Of a stretch of DNA of 64,000 bases, positions 9,958 to 20,016 are shown piece by piece. The stretch is from NCBI RefSeq assembly GCF_030818255.1, contig NZ_JAUTAG010000001.1, positions 3,875,786 to 3,939,785 on the forward strand. The letters are read 5' to 3'. This stretch comes from Microbacterium sp. SORGH_AS_0969 (GTDB lineage Bacteria > Actinomycetota > Actinomycetes > Actinomycetales > Microbacteriaceae). Within the stretch, counting starts at the first letter, position 1. Every line of letters starts with the position of its first letter. The notes beneath the pieces are model-generated. The model was not told where the DNA came from. It worked only from the letters and a program-made list of their open reading frames with translations, and ran no database searches. The position numbers and the translations under genes are program-made.

Positions 9958-10410
9958 TCACGCCGTCGGCGCGGGCGGACCGCCCGGACCGTCGACGATG
10001 AGCCGCTTGCCCGTGGCCCAGGTGTCGAAGGGCTCGTATCCCAGGGCGTGGTAGAACCCCCGGGCGCCGCTGTTGTCGGGCCGCACCATGAGCTGCACCT
10101 TCGGGCACCCCATCGCCTCAAGCAGACGCTCCGCCTCGGCGACCAGCGCCGCCCCGAGGCGCTGACCCCGGTGCGTACCGGCCGTGGCGAGGTAGTACAG
10201 CCACCCGCGATGCCCGTCGTACCCGGCCATGACGCTCCCCACGACCGCATCCCCGTCGACCGCGACGAGGAAGAGCTCGGGCTGGACGGTGAGCTTGCGC
10301 CGGATGTCAGCGTGCGGATCGTTCCAGGGCCGGGTCAGACCGGCTTCCTCCCACAGCGCGACGACGGCGTCCTCGTCGGCGATGTCGAACGCGCGGATCT
10401 CGACGGTCAC
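9958..10410 (-). CDS. GNAT family N-acetyltransferase (YpeA-like)
   Basis: 150 residues from GTG 10410. One GNAT domain with the acetyl-CoA loop [19 protein letters not shown] (an R/Q-x-x-G-x-G/A type loop) and the C-terminal [25 protein letters not shown]. The Shine-Dalgarno/start region overlaps the end of miaA by four bases (GTGA), implying translational coupling; the longer upstream frame would overlap miaA deeply and is rejected. Proteins of this kind acetylate small molecules or protein N-termini. The substrate cannot be predicted. Confidence 0.85.
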   Translation of the reverse strand: MTVEIRAFDIADEDAVVALWEEAGLTRPWNDPHADIRRKLTVQPELFLVAVDGDAVVGSVMAGYDGHRGWLYYLATAGTHRGQRLGAALVAEAERLLEAMGCPKVQLMVRPDNSGARGFYHALGYEPFDTWATGKRLIVDGPGGPPAPTA

Positions 10411-11336
10411 GATCGTTCCTCTCGGTCGGCGGCCAGGGCCGTGGCATCCACGGTTCGGGCGTCGACCCACCACGCGCCGTCGTAACGGCGGAACCACGAC
10501 ACCTGGCGACGGGCATAGCGGCGGGTGAGCGCCTGCGTCTCGGCGATCGCCTCGTCGCGGGTGAGATCACCGCGCAGCTGAGCGAGGGCCTGGGCGTAAC
10601 CGATCGCGCGCCCGGCGGTCACTCCTCGCTCGAGGCCTTCCGCTCGCAGCGCCTCGACCTCATCGACGAGACCCGCGGCCCACATCCCCTCGACGCGCGC
10701 ATCGAGGAGCGCCACGAGCTCCTCGCGGACGATCGAGGTGGCGACGATGCGGGTCTCCGGATGCCAGAACTCCGGCGCCTCCGGAAGAGCACCGCCGTGC
10801 GTCTCACCGCCCTGAGCGAGCACCTCGAGTGCACGCACGACACGGCGTCCGTTGCGGGGATCGATGCGCTCGGCGGCGACCGGATCCGCTTCGCGCAAGC
10901 GCGCATAGAGGACTCCGGAACCGTGACGTTCCAGCTCGTCCTCGAGCGCGGCGCGGAGGGCCTCGTCGCGCGGGGGGAAGCGGAAGTCCCACAGCACCCC
11001 CGAGACGTACAGGCCCGATCCCCCCACGAGAATCGCGTCGGCACCACAGGTGTGAATCTCGCGGATCGCCGCGCGCGCGGCATCCTGGTACCACGCCACC
11101 GCGGCCTCGTCGGTCACCGCGAGCGCGTCGAAGAGATGATGCGGGATGCCACGGCGCTCCGCCTGGGGAAGCTTGGCGGTACCGATGTCCATGCCGCGAT
11201 ACAGCTGCATCGCGTCGGCGTTGACGATCTCGGCCGGACGGCCACGGGCCGCGAGAGCCTCCGCGAGATCGAGAGAGAGCCCCGTCTTGCCGGTCCCGGT
11301 GGCACCGACGACGGCCCACAGGGCCGGGGCGGTCAC
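10407..11336 (-). CDS. miaA: tRNA dimethylallyltransferase
   Basis: Transfers the dimethylallyl group to N6 of A37 in tRNAs reading U-starting codons. 309 residues from GTG 11336. P-loop [11 protein letters not shown], substrate motif [17 protein letters not shown], then [11 protein letters not shown] and the C-terminal [14 protein letters not shown]. The start overlaps the miaB stop by GTGA and the stop overlaps the GNAT start by GTGA, so the three genes are a coupled unit. MiaB acts on the same nucleotide in the following step, which makes the pairing functionally coherent. Confidence 0.95.
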   Translation of the reverse strand: MTAPALWAVVGATGTGKTGLSLDLAEALAARGRPAEIVNADAMQLYRGMDIGTAKLPQAERRGIPHHLFDALAVTDEAAVAWYQDAARAAIREIHTCGADAILVGGSGLYVSGVLWDFRFPPRDEALRAALEDELERHGSGVLYARLREADPVAAERIDPRNGRRVVRALEVLAQGGETHGGALPEAPEFWHPETRIVATSIVREELVALLDARVEGMWAAGLVDEVEALRAEGLERGVTAGRAIGYAQALAQLRGDLTRDEAIAETQALTRRYARRQVSWFRRYDGAWWVDARTVDATALAADREERS

Positions 11337-12880
11337 ACGCCGACGCGAAGGGTGGGAAGGCCCAGCGACACCGCGCGCGGGGCTCCGCTTTCGCCCGCGG
11401 GCGTCGGCACCCCGCACGACTCGGCCTGCGAACGATCCCACGCGTCGCCGGCACGCGTGCGACGGATCCTCAGCGGGGCGCCGTCGGGTGCGTCGGCGAG
11501 GAGATGGAAGGGCGCGGCGTGCGTCACCGTGACCGACACGACGTCGCCGGGACGAGGAACGGGCGAGCCCGCGGGCAGCTCGAAGTGCACGAGCCGATTG
11601 TCTTCGGCGCGGCCGGTCAGGCGGTGCGTCTCGGCGTCTTTCTTCCCCTCGCCCGTGGAGACGAGCACCTCGAGGGTGCGGCCGAGCTGCTTCTGGTTCT
11701 CTTCGGCGCTGATGCGATCCTGCAGGGCGATGAGACGCTCGTAGCGCTCCTGCACGACGGCCTTCGGCACCTGGTCGGCCATGGTCGCCGCCGGTGTGCC
11801 CTCGCGGATCGAGTACTGGAAGGTGAACGCACTGGAGAAGCGCGCCGCCTCGACGACCCGCAGGGTCTCTTGGAAGTCTTCTTCGGTCTCGCCGGGGAAA
11901 CCCACGATGATGTCCGTGGTGATCGCGGCGTGCGGGATGCGCTCCCGCACGCGGTCCAGGATGCCGAGGAACTTCTCGCTGCGGTACGAGCGCCTCATGG
12001 CCTTGAGAATGCGGTCGGAACCGGACTGCAGGGGCATGTGCAGCTGCGGCATGACCGCCGGGGTCTCGGCCATCGCGGCGATGACGTCGTCGGTGAAGGC
12101 AGCCGGGTGAGGGCTCGTGAAGCGGATGCGCTCGAGCCCCTCGATCTCGCCCGCGGCACGCAGGAGCTTGCCGAACGCGAGGCGGTCACCGAACTCCACG
12201 CCGTAGGAGTTCACGTTCTGGCCGAGCAGTGTGACCTCGATCGCACCGTCATCGACGAGCAGGCGGATCTCGTTCAGGATGTCACCGGGGCGGCGGTCCT
12301 TCTCTTTGCCGCGCAGGCTCGGCACGATGCAGAACGTGCACGTGTTGTTGCATCCGACCGAGATCGAGACCCAGCCGCTGTGGACGGAGTCGCGCTTGGT
12401 GGGCAGGGTGGAGGGGAAGATCTCGAGGGACTCGAGGATCTCGAGCTCGGCTTCGCCGTTGTGGCGTGCACGCTCGAGCATGCCGGGGAGCGACCCCATG
12501 TTGTGGGTGCCGAACACGACGTCGACCCAGGGGGCCTTCTGCTGCACGGCGTCCTTGTCCATCTGGGCGAGGCACCCGCCGACGGCGATCTGCATGCCCG
12601 CGTGGGCGTCCTTGCGCGACTTCAAGTGGCCCAGCGTGCCGTACAACTTGCCCGCCGCATTGTCACGGACGGCGCAGGTGTTGATGACGACCACGTCGCC
12701 TTCTGATCCGGCTTCGGCCCTGACGTAGCCGGCGCTCTCGAGCGAGCCGGAGAGGCGCTCGGAGTCGTGCACGTTCATCTGGCAGCCGAAGGTGCGGACT
12801 TCGTACGTGCGCGGTCCGTCGCTGCCCTGCGCGGCGGGGGACGGCGCGATCAGCGTCGGGGTCGAAACGGGGGTGGTCAT
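11333..12880 (-). CDS. miaB: tRNA-2-methylthio-N6-dimethylallyladenosine synthase
   Basis: Radical-SAM methylthiotransferase that adds the 2-methylthio group to i6A37 of tRNA. 515 residues from ATG 12880. The N-terminal domain has the three auxiliary-cluster cysteines in [20 protein letters not shown] and GGCLAQ. The radical-SAM motif is [12 protein letters not shown] (CxxxCxxC). A TRAM domain follows (about residues 385-455). The roughly 40 residues after TRAM are Pro/Ala rich and probably disordered. The open frame continues 5' into the divergent regulator's region; ATG 12880 fits the family. Confidence 0.95.
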   Translation of the reverse strand: MTTPVSTPTLIAPSPAAQGSDGPRTYEVRTFGCQMNVHDSERLSGSLESAGYVRAEAGSEGDVVVINTCAVRDNAAGKLYGTLGHLKSRKDAHAGMQIAVGGCLAQMDKDAVQQKAPWVDVVFGTHNMGSLPGMLERARHNGEAELEILESLEIFPSTLPTKRDSVHSGWVSISVGCNNTCTFCIVPSLRGKEKDRRPGDILNEIRLLVDDGAIEVTLLGQNVNSYGVEFGDRLAFGKLLRAAGEIEGLERIRFTSPHPAAFTDDVIAAMAETPAVMPQLHMPLQSGSDRILKAMRRSYRSEKFLGILDRVRERIPHAAITTDIIVGFPGETEEDFQETLRVVEAARFSSAFTFQYSIREGTPAATMADQVPKAVVQERYERLIALQDRISAEENQKQLGRTLEVLVSTGEGKKDAETHRLTGRAEDNRLVHFELPAGSPVPRPGDVVSVTVTHAAPFHLLADAPDGAPLRIRRTRAGDAWDRSQAESCGVPTPAGESGAPRAVSLGLPTLRVGV

Positions 12881-13058
12881 GATGGGAGCAAGTCTAAACG
12901 CCGCGACTCCCCCACAGCCGTGACGGCCCGCCTCGCGAATCGGGCGCAACTCTGCGTTCGCGGGACGGACGGGAAAACGGTGCCTCGATAGCGTGGGCTC
13001 GACGCGGGTCGCCTCGCGTCCGTCCGTGTGTGCGCGGACGCGCCCTGAAGGAGAAGTC

Positions 13059-15647
13059 GTGCGGGAAGGCCGATCGTGGACGTGGTCCGAGCCCCTCATC
13101 GGGGCTGACCGCGACGCGACGGCACTGGCCGGATCTCTGCTCGCGGGGACGTCGGTCATCGTGGCCGGTGCGCGCGGAAGCGGCCGCAGCCACCTCTTGC
13201 GCGCGGTCGCCGGCGACCTCGCCGCACACGGAGTCGCCGCCGCCGTCGTCCGCCCCTCGACCGTGCTCTCGGACGTGCCCTTCGGCGCGCTCGACGCCGT
13301 CGGCGACCCGCGCATCGTCGAACTGAGACGCGGGCGTGTGCCGGACGGTGGCGTCGTCGTCCTTGTGGACGATGTGCACACTCTCGACGTCGATTCCGCG
13401 CGATTCCTCGCCCGCTGCGTGGCGGACGGTCGTGTCACCCTGCTCGCGACGCTCCTCATTCCCCGCGCCCGGGCTCGGCGCGTCGACCTCGATGCCTCTG
13501 GTGTCGGTCAGACCATGCTGAGTCTGTGGCTCGACGGGCTCGCCGAGCGTCTGGACCTCTCGGAACTCACCCCGACCGACAGCGAGCAGCTGCTCGCGGT
13601 GCTGCCGGGAGCCTCGACTCTGGATGCCACGATCTGCGGCGCCATCCTCTGGCGCGCGGACGGCTCTCGAACGCTGCTCCGCGAACTCGTCGCCGAAGCG
13701 GTGGGCGCGGTCGCCGCGGGTCGGGACCCCTTCGCCGCCATCCGCGACACCCCACCTCACAGCCGTCTGTCCGTCGCCCTGAAGCTTCACACCGGGGATC
13801 TCGCCGAGGGCGACCAGGAGTGCCTCGCATTCCTCAATCGGCTGCCTCACGTCGAGTTCTCGGTCGCCACGCGGTTCGTGTCCCCGACGAGGCTCGAAGC
13901 TCTCATCACCGCAGGACTGGTGCACTCGGACCGGAGCCCGGCCCGACGATTGACCGCGAATGAGGCGATCGCGCGCGAAGCGGAGCGACAACTAGGCACA
14001 GCGCGCATCGACGCACTCGTTGCGGCAGCCGGATCCCGCATGCTCGATGACGAGGCCGAATGGTGGTGCGCCCCCCTGGCCGTGTCGATCGCCGAACGCT
14101 GGCACCGCGGTGACGACGCCGCCGTGACGGAGGTGACGCGATCGCCCGCGCTTCGCGCGCGGATCGCGCTCGATGCCGCGCGCGAAGCGAACGATCGCGG
14201 TGACGCCGCACACGCCGCCGCGCACGCGGCACGAGGACTCCGATCGCTCGACTCCCCCGAGCTGCGCTTGGAGGCCGCCTTCGCCGTCGCCCTGCTCGGA
14301 ACGGGAACAGACGCCGACGCGATCGACGACATCGATCCCGGCGATCTCGACGAGGAGGGCCGGAGACGTCTCGCGCGCCTCCGAACCGTCGTCGCGGACC
14401 GGGGACTCGCGTTGCCGCTGTACGCCGCGACGAAGGGCGATGCGGATGCCGAGATCGAACGGCACCTCGACGATTCGGCGCGCGCCGGGGCGGACTTCGA
14501 ATGGTCTCGCGCCGCGCACTCCGCCGAGAAGGCCCTCGCGCTGTCGCCCGAACGGAGCGCTACCCACCTGCGCGCGCTTCTGAGCGCCGGCATGGCGGAG
14601 ACGTTCCGCGGTCGGTGGAGTCGCGCGCGAGAGCACTTCGACGACGTCTTGCGCGTTCTCGACGCGCGCCAGCGACCCTCAGATGTGAGCGCGACGCATC
14701 GGCTCAGCGCGATCCTCGTCATGCTTGCGAGCCATCAGCTCGCCGGTGCCGACGGCGGTCCGGTCTCCGCGCGACTCAGCGGCGAGAGGACGGCGGCCGC
14801 GCGGGAACACGACGTCGTCGCCCTTCTCCTCGCCGGTATCGCGGCATCCATTTCCCACACCAACCTCGGACGACCGGCCGACGCCCTGCGCGAATGGGAG
14901 GCCGTGCGCTCCAAGTCGGCAGGCTCGCTCTCCGGACCCGACGCCGACCTGGCTGAGCTCGGTCTCGCCGAGGCCCTCGCCGCAAGCGGTCGCGTCACTG
15001 AGGCACGCGTGCTGCTGTCGCGGATCGAGACGGGCGACGAGCTGCACGTCCGTCACGCTCGCGCGGCTGTGGAGACCACGGTGCTCATGGCCGAAGGTCG
15101 CGCGGATGAGGCACGAGCCACCGCGCGAATCGCCGCCGCTTTGTCGGCCGAGCGCGAGGTGCCCCCTGTCCGGATGCGCGATCTGTTCCGACTGCTCGTG
15201 CTGGGTGACATCGCGACGTCGGAGACCGCCGAGCTTCGCACGCTTCTGCAAACGACCGATCTCCCCCTCGCCACCGACCTGACCCGTCGGCTCGAGGCGT
15301 GGGAGCACGGCGAGGTGCACGACGTCGCGGAAGGGCTGCGCCTGCACCCCTTCTGGTCCGCGGAGGAAGGCGGCCACGGCACGGTGCTCGGGACGATCTC
15401 GAGGTTCCCCATCCCGGCGCTGTCCGCGGACCCCTCGCCGCTTCGCGACCTGACGCGGCGGGAGCGCGAGATCGCTCTGCTCGTCGAGCAGGGACACACG
15501 AACCGCGAGATCGCCGCGATCCTCTACCTGTCGGTGCGAACGATCGAATCGCACGTGTACCAGGCACGGACGAAGATCGGCGCCGCCACCCGCGGCGAGC
15601 TCGGGCGTCTCGTGGCGCAGTGGGAGAACCAGCAGTCCCGCGCGTGA
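13059..15647 (+). CDS. Large LuxR-type (LAL-like) transcriptional regulator with ATPase domain
   Basis: 862 residues. An N-terminal STAND/AAA-like ATPase has Walker [12 protein letters not shown] (about residues 34-44) and Walker [14 protein letters not shown] long helical TPR-like middle follows. The C-terminal LuxR helix-turn-helix (last 65 residues) contains [22 protein letters not shown] and [17 protein letters not shown] 13059 is chosen because AAGGAG lies 5 bases upstream; a GTG at 12993 is in frame with no such site. It has no cognate kinase or adjacent target operon, and it is divergent from miaB. Such regulators respond to small molecules; ligand and regulon are unknown. Confidence 0.85.
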   Translation: MREGRSWTWSEPLIGADRDATALAGSLLAGTSVIVAGARGSGRSHLLRAVAGDLAAHGVAAAVVRPSTVLSDVPFGALDAVGDPRIVELRRGRVPDGGVVVLVDDVHTLDVDSARFLARCVADGRVTLLATLLIPRARARRVDLDASGVGQTMLSLWLDGLAERLDLSELTPTDSEQLLAVLPGASTLDATICGAILWRADGSRTLLRELVAEAVGAVAAGRDPFAAIRDTPPHSRLSVALKLHTGDLAEGDQECLAFLNRLPHVEFSVATRFVSPTRLEALITAGLVHSDRSPARRLTANEAIAREAERQLGTARIDALVAAAGSRMLDDEAEWWCAPLAVSIAERWHRGDDAAVTEVTRSPALRARIALDAAREANDRGDAAHAAAHAARGLRSLDSPELRLEAAFAVALLGTGTDADAIDDIDPGDLDEEGRRRLARLRTVVADRGLALPLYAATKGDADAEIERHLDDSARAGADFEWSRAAHSAEKALALSPERSATHLRALLSAGMAETFRGRWSRAREHFDDVLRVLDARQRPSDVSATHRLSAILVMLASHQLAGADGGPVSARLSGERTAAAREHDVVALLLAGIAASISHTNLGRPADALREWEAVRSKSAGSLSGPDADLAELGLAEALAASGRVTEARVLLSRIETGDELHVRHARAAVETTVLMAEGRADEARATARIAAALSAEREVPPVRMRDLFRLLVLGDIATSETAELRTLLQTTDLPLATDLTRRLEAWEHGEVHDVAEGLRLHPFWSAEEGGHGTVLGTISRFPIPALSADPSPLRDLTRREREIALLVEQGHTNREIAAILYLSVRTIESHVYQARTKIGAATRGELGRLVAQWENQQSRA

Positions 15648-15965
15648 GACGGCGCTCGACCTCTCGAGGACCCGAACGATCGCCGCGTCCGTCGCGACTT
15701 CACGTCCCGGCTCCACGTCACGACTGCGCGTCTCGACCCCACGTCCGGCCCCGCGACCCGGCACCTCGTCCCGGCCCCGCGACCCGGCACCTCGTCCCGG
15801 CCCCGCGACCCGGCACCTCGTCCCGGCCGCGCGTCCCGGCCGCGCGTCCCGGCTCCACGTCCGGTCCCTCGTCCCGGCCCCACGTCACGACTGCACCTCC
15901 CGACCCCTCTTCTCGGCTCCCCGTTGCCGGGAGAGTGTGGGGCGAGGCGCCGCCGCGGAATCGGC
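15648..15965. repeat. 318-base gap with 26-bp tandem repeats
   Basis: Between the convergent LuxR and recX genes. Three copies of a 26-base unit starting CGACCCGGCACCTCGTCCCG occupy 15754-15831, flanked on both sides by degenerate 'CCGGCCCCGCGxCCC' and 'CACGTCACGACTGC' pieces (15715-15730 and 15880-15897). The composition is strongly C-biased on this strand. Frames through the array translate only to Pro/Arg repeats, which I take as non-coding. Confidence 0.8.
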
Positions 15966-16823
15966 TTACTCGTCAGGGGTGAAGCGGACCCCCGAGCTCG
16001 GTCGGGACGGACGCGAACGCCCCACCCCCACCTCGCGCAGCGCCTGACGCGCAGCACTCAGCGCTACCGACGACGGGTAGCCTCGACGCGCGAGCTGGCC
16101 CGCCAGCCGACGGAGCGCAGCATCATCGTCTTTGCCGCCGACGCTTCGTGCCTTGCTCCGCGCGAAGTCGAGAGCGCGCTCGGCGTCGTCGTCGGGCATC
16201 TCCGCGATGGCAGCGTCCGCGATGTCACGAGGGATTCCGCGCTTCATCAGCGTGGTCGCCACCGCCCGACGGCCCTCACCTCGACGCTCGACAGCCGAGA
16301 GCACGAGCTGCTCGGCGAACACCGCGTCGTTGAGGTAGCCGAGGTCGATGAAACGCTCGATCAGGTCGGTGATCACGACCTCGTCGGCGCCCGGCACTTC
16401 ACGGACGGCGGTCCGGGCCTCCGAGATCGACAGTGACCGAGATCGCAGCTTGCGCAGGAGGAGCGCCTCGGCACGTTCGCGTACGTCGTCGCCTTGCGGA
16501 TCGTCGCGTCCTCCGCTGTCGACATGGTCGACGTCGGGCTCGACCGGATGGCCCGCGAGACGGAGACCGAATCGCGAGACGGTGTCCCGCGCGGGAGCGG
16601 AGCTGGAATTCGCGTGACCTCCCGCCGGGTGAGCGGATGAACGGCTGCCACCGAAGAGCGGGATCACGGGCGCGAGAGACTCGTCCCCGTGATCCTCGGG
16701 GGCACCGAGACCGCCGGGCGCGTAGGCCGCGCCGTCCGCGCCGGGGCCACCGGTCGTCGGGCCCGGGCCACCGTCGACGGACGAGAGTCCGCCGCGGCGA
16801 CCCGGGCGCTGACCGTCGACCAT
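15966..16823 (-). CDS. recX: RecA regulator RecX
   Basis: Inhibits RecA filament growth. 285 residues. The C-terminal ~160 residues form the RecX three-helix repeats (RSLSISEARTAVREV, FIDLGYLNDAVFAEQLV, LMKRGIPRDIADAAI, LARRGYPSSVALSAARQAL). The N-terminal ~115 residues are Gly/Pro-rich and look disordered, as in other Microbacteriaceae. The start ATG shares its last base overlap with the recA stop (TGATG), so the two are translationally coupled and recX is co-induced with recA. Confidence 0.93.
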   Translation of the reverse strand: MVDGQRPGRRGGLSSVDGGPGPTTGGPGADGAAYAPGGLGAPEDHGDESLAPVIPLFGGSRSSAHPAGGHANSSSAPARDTVSRFGLRLAGHPVEPDVDHVDSGGRDDPQGDDVRERAEALLLRKLRSRSLSISEARTAVREVPGADEVVITDLIERFIDLGYLNDAVFAEQLVLSAVERRGEGRRAVATTLMKRGIPRDIADAAIAEMPDDDAERALDFARSKARSVGGKDDDAALRRLAGQLARRGYPSSVALSAARQALREVGVGRSRPSRPSSGVRFTPDE

Positions 16824-17878
16824 CAGGCCGGGCGGCGGGCCGCGAGCTCGTCGGCCGCGGGCTCGGCCGACGCCGCCGGGGCACCACCGATGCCGAGCTT
16901 GTTCTTGATCTTTGACTCGATCTCGGCCGCGACGTCGGCATTCTTGATGAGGAAGTTGCGCGCGTTCTCTTTGCCCTGGCCGAGCTGCTCGCCCTCGTAG
17001 GTGTACCAGGCACCCGACTTCTTCACGATGCCGTGCTCGACACCGAAGTCGATCAGGCTGCCCTCGCGCGAGATCCCCACGCCGTACAGGATGTCGAATT
17101 CCGCCTGCTTGAAGGGGGGGGCCATCTTGTTCTTCACAACCTTGACGCGCGTACGGTTACCCACAGCTTCCGTGCCGTCCTTCAGCGTCTCGATACGGCG
17201 GATGTCGAGTCGCACCGACGCGTAGAACTTGAGCGCCTTACCTCCGGCCGTCGTCTCGGGGGAACCGAAGAAGACACCGATCTTCTCGCGCAGCTGGTTG
17301 ATGAAGATGGCCGTGGTCTTGGTCGTGTTGAGTCCACCGGTCAGCTTGCGCAGCGCCTGCGACATCAGGCGCGCCTGCAGACCGACGTGCGAGTCACCCA
17401 TCTCACCCTTGATCTCGGCCTCCGGCACGAGAGCGGCGACCGAGTCGATCACGACGAGGTCGATCGCGCCCGACCGGATCAGCATGTCGGCGATCTCGAG
17501 CGCCTGCTCACCGGTGTCGGGCTGCGACACGAGCAGGGCGTCGATGTCGACACCGAGCTTCTTCGCGTACTCGGGGTCGAGAGCGTGCTCGGCGTCGATG
17601 AACGCGGCGATACCGCCGGCGCGCTGCGCGTTGGCGATGGCATGAAGGGTGAGGGTGGTCTTACCGGACGACTCGGGTCCGTAGATCTCGATGATGCGGC
17701 CGCGGGGAAGACCGCCGATGCCGAGGGCCACGTCGAGGGCGACCGAACCGGTGGGGATGGTCTCGATCGGGGCGCGGTCGTCGCTGCCCAGTCGCATGAC
17801 CGAGCCCTTTCCGAACTGCCGGTCGATCTGCGCAAGGGCCGACTCGAGGGCCTTTTCGCGCTCTGCGGGTGAGGGCAT
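16823..17878 (-). CDS. recA: Recombinase RecA
   Basis: ATP-dependent strand-exchange protein and co-protease for LexA. 351 residues. Walker [11 protein letters not shown], Walker B in [15 protein letters not shown]-binding loop L1 in [12 protein letters not shown], loop L2 region [18 protein letters not shown], and the conserved [11 protein letters not shown]. The C-terminal tail is short and Ala/Pro-rich ([13 protein letters not shown]). It lies in the actinobacterial order clgR-DUF3046-recA-recX. A strong SOS box is 199 bases upstream of the start, so expression is LexA controlled. Confidence 0.98.
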   Translation of the reverse strand: MPSPAEREKALESALAQIDRQFGKGSVMRLGSDDRAPIETIPTGSVALDVALGIGGLPRGRIIEIYGPESSGKTTLTLHAIANAQRAGGIAAFIDAEHALDPEYAKKLGVDIDALLVSQPDTGEQALEIADMLIRSGAIDLVVIDSVAALVPEAEIKGEMGDSHVGLQARLMSQALRKLTGGLNTTKTTAIFINQLREKIGVFFGSPETTAGGKALKFYASVRLDIRRIETLKDGTEAVGNRTRVKVVKNKMAPPFKQAEFDILYGVGISREGSLIDFGVEHGIVKKSGAWYTYEGEQLGQGKENARNFLIKNADVAAEIESKIKNKLGIGGAPAASAEPAADELAARRPA

Positions 17879-18201
17879 GACGTCTTCTTTCTGCTCGCGT
17901 TCCGTCGCCTATAGGCTGTCGCGCTCCGCACCGACGGTGAGGATGCCCGACAAGGCGTTCAGAGTGTCGTTCGACGTCGTCCACGTTAGAGAGGGCCTCC
18001 GACATTGGTGTCGAGAGAACCCCTCGATGGGGATGGATCGGCCGATCACTCCGATGTGAAGGAGCCTACGCTCCTATCGAACGAAAATTCGATGACACGC
18101 CGCAACATCGAACGCGAGTACCGAAACCGCGACCGCCGACGGAAGCGGCTGCACTTTCGCGGCAGGTGCGCCCGCGAGAGAGCTGTGCCCGATGTGTACC
18201 C
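17879..18201 (-). promoter_or_regulatory. recA leader and promoter region (323 bases, no gene)
   Basis: No convincing gene here. On the minus strand the SOS box is followed by TAGGAGCGTAGGCT, where TAGGCT could be a -10 element of a LexA-controlled promoter, leaving a leader of about 170 bases before recA. A small basic 37-codon frame on the plus strand (18092-18205) has no ribosome-binding site and is not called. Confidence 0.6.
18077..18092. promoter_or_regulatory. LexA (SOS) box upstream of recA
   Basis: TCGAACGAAAATTCGA matches the full 16-base actinobacterial consensus TCGAA-N6-TTCGA. It is the best SOS site I see in the window and lies 199 bases upstream of the recA start. Confidence 0.85.
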
Positions 18202-18426
18202 CTAGCGGCGACGGGGGTCGAGCCGCCCCACGCCGTATCTCCGCTCGGGCGGCACATCCGTCTCGGCGCAAAGGGCGAGCCACACCTCGCGCGGGTCGAC
18301 GCCCGCTGCGAGCGCCTCCGCAGGTGTTCGGCCACCGACCGCCGACAGCACGAGGTCGGTCATCAAAGAGCCACCGCGCGCGCCGAACTCATCGGCGACG
18401 GCACGGTCGAATTCGCTACGACGCAT
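18202..18426 (-). CDS. DUF3046 family protein
   Basis: 74 residues: MRRSEFDRAVADEFG, LMTDLVLSAVGGRTPAEALAAG, then PREVWLALCAETDVP. Small actinobacterial proteins of this family sit next to recA in many genomes; their function is unknown. It is 19 bases downstream of clgR and upstream of the recA leader, all leftward. The SOS box is downstream of this gene, so DUF3046 is probably not itself SOS induced. Predicted soluble and mostly helical, with no catalytic motif. Confidence 0.8.
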   Translation of the reverse strand: MRRSEFDRAVADEFGARGGSLMTDLVLSAVGGRTPAEALAAGVDPREVWLALCAETDVPPERRYGVGRLDPRRR

Positions 18427-18444
18427 GCGGTCGGCTGGGACCGA

Positions 18445-18753
18445 TCAGCGCAACGAGAGTTCGGGCTCGACCTCGGCGACGAGGTCGTCGGGAACGATGT
18501 CGGGGAAGGTCTGGAGCCCCTCGAGCACCGAAAGGCGGTCGCCGACCTCGCGCATGATCGACGAAATGGGAACGTCGAGCGCCTCGGCGACCGACGCGAG
18601 GATCTCGCTCGACGCTTCTTTCTGGCCGCGCTCCACCTCACTGAGGTAGCCGAGAGCCACGCTCGCGCGGCTGGCGACCTGGCGGAGGGTACGCCCCTTC
18701 TGCTGGCGGAGGTCACGCAGGACTTCGCCGATCTCTTGACGAACCAGGATCAT
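18445..18753 (-). CDS. clgR: XRE-family regulator, ClgR-like
   Basis: 102 residues. XRE helix-turn-helix in LRDLRQQKGRTLRQVASRAS and VALGYLSEVERGQKEAS, followed by SEILASVAEALDVPISSIM and an acidic C-terminus. ClgR controls clp protease and stress genes in Actinobacteria and is characteristically placed after pgsA-cinA and before recA, as here. ATG 18753 is chosen because GAGGAGG lies about 8 bases upstream; the frame extends to a TTG at 18801 with no such site. The C-terminal tail may act as a degradation signal, as in known ClgR proteins; that is inference. Confidence 0.85.
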   Translation of the reverse strand: MILVRQEIGEVLRDLRQQKGRTLRQVASRASVALGYLSEVERGQKEASSEILASVAEALDVPISSIMREVGDRLSVLEGLQTFPDIVPDDLVAEVEPELSLR

Positions 18754-18904
18754 TTCGGGCCCCTCCTCACTGCTGATTCCGACGCTGTCCGGAGTGGACA
18801 ACCGTACAACACCATGTGGTCACCCTAATGCCGCGCGCTGGGCAGTGGATGGGAATCGCTGATCAAAACCCATCTCTGTCATCATTTGTTCCCGCTCGGC
18901 GCGG

Positions 18905-19432
18905 TCAGAGGGCCGCGAGCGTACGCCGCACCGCGATTCGGGCGGCTTCTCGACGGATCCGATCCCGATCCCCCGCGATGACGAGGGAGTCGACGCTGGT
19001 CCCCAGCGGGGTCGAGACGCCGATGTGCACCGTGCCCACCACGTGACCGTCCTGCGTCTCAGGACCCGCTACTCCGGTCGTCGCCACTCCGACGTCGGCG
19101 GGCACCCCGTCGCGCCCCAGAACGTCTCGGACGCCGCGCGCCATCTGCCGGGCGACGCGAGGATGCACGGCGCCGTGCGCGTCGAGAAGCGCCGCATCGA
19201 CCCCGAGAACGCTCTGCTTCACGTCAGTCGCGTACGCCACGACTCCCCCGCGTACCACACGCGACGCCCCGGGGACGTCGACGAGTGACGACACGACGAG
19301 CCCACCCGTGAGCGACTCCGCGACCGCGATGGTCCAGCCGAGCTCGGCGAGGCGCTCGAGCAGCAACGCAGCGCTTCCCCGCGGATCCGTGATCAGCGTC
19401 TCGTCGAAGTCCTCGGGGATGCCGTGGCTCAT
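18905..19432 (-). CDS. cinA: CinA C-terminal domain protein (nicotinamide-nucleotide amidohydrolase, PncC type)
   Basis: 175 residues comprising only the C-terminal amidohydrolase domain: WTIAVAESLTGGLVVSSLVDVPGASRVV, VVAYATDVKQSVLGV, ATTGVAGPETQDGHVVGTVHIG. The family deamidates NMN in pyridine nucleotide salvage. The name comes from competence-inducible full-length CinA, whose N-terminal domain is absent here, as usual in Actinobacteria. Its ATG overlaps the pgsA stop by ATGA, so it is translationally coupled. Confidence 0.92.
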   Translation of the reverse strand: MSHGIPEDFDETLITDPRGSAALLLERLAELGWTIAVAESLTGGLVVSSLVDVPGASRVVRGGVVAYATDVKQSVLGVDAALLDAHGAVHPRVARQMARGVRDVLGRDGVPADVGVATTGVAGPETQDGHVVGTVHIGVSTPLGTSVDSLVIAGDRDRIRREAARIAVRRTLAAL

Positions 19433-20016
19433 CGCGACCTCCGTGCTGTGCGCGCTGCTCGAACCTCCGTCACGACGTAGTCGATCCCGGAGGCGATCGT
19501 GAGGATCACCGCGACCGTCATCGTCACCACTCCGGCCCACCACACGGTGGAGCGCCAGGCCGCGGCATCCGAGAGGCTGGCGAAGGGAAGGAGCGCGATC
19601 GAGAGCGCAACGGCCTGAGCCACGGTCTTGAGCTTGCCCATCCACGCCGCCGCGAGCACGTGGTCGCTGACGACCATGAAGCGGTAGACCGTGATTCCCA
19701 CCTCGCGGACGAGGACGACGATGGTGACCCACCAGTCCAGCTCTCCGAGGATCGAGAGTCCCACGAACGCCACGCCCGTGAGCGCCTTGTCGGCGATCGG
19801 GTCGAGGAGCTTGCCGAGGTCGCTGACGATGTCGTACTTGCGGGCGATGTACCCGTCGATCCCATCCGTGGCGATCGCGACGATGAAGACGATGCCGGCC
19901 GCCCAGCGCAGCGCCCCGCCCGCCCCGCCGTCGGCGAGAAGCATCCACAGGAAGACCGGTGCGCACAGGATGCGCGCGATCGTGATCGCGTTCGGCAGCT
20001 GCGGGTGAACGGCCAT
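19429..20016 (-). CDS. pgsA: CDP-diacylglycerol-glycerol-3-phosphate 3-phosphatidyltransferase
   Basis: Integral membrane enzyme of phosphatidylglycerol/cardiolipin synthesis. 195 residues. CDP-alcohol phosphatidyltransferase motif D-x2-DG-x2-AR-x8-G-x3-D-x3-D is complete in TDGIDGYIARKYD plus VSDLGKLLDPIAD. About five or six hydrophobic helices are visible. The start shares bases with the ftsK stop (TGATG) and the stop overlaps cinA (ATGA), placing ftsK-pgsA-cinA in one unit. Confidence 0.93.
   Translation of the reverse strand: MAVHPQLPNAITIARILCAPVFLWMLLADGGAGGALRWAAGIVFIVAIATDGIDGYIARKYDIVSDLGKLLDPIADKALTGVAFVGLSILGELDWWVTIVVLVREVGITVYRFMVVSDHVLAAAWMGKLKTVAQAVALSIALLPFASLSDAAAWRSTVWWAGVVTMTVAVILTIASGIDYVVTEVRAARTARRSR

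Noticed and set aside
18092..18205. 37-codon basic frame right of the recA SOS box
   Set aside because: No ribosome-binding site, composition like a shadow frame, and the start overlaps the LexA site.
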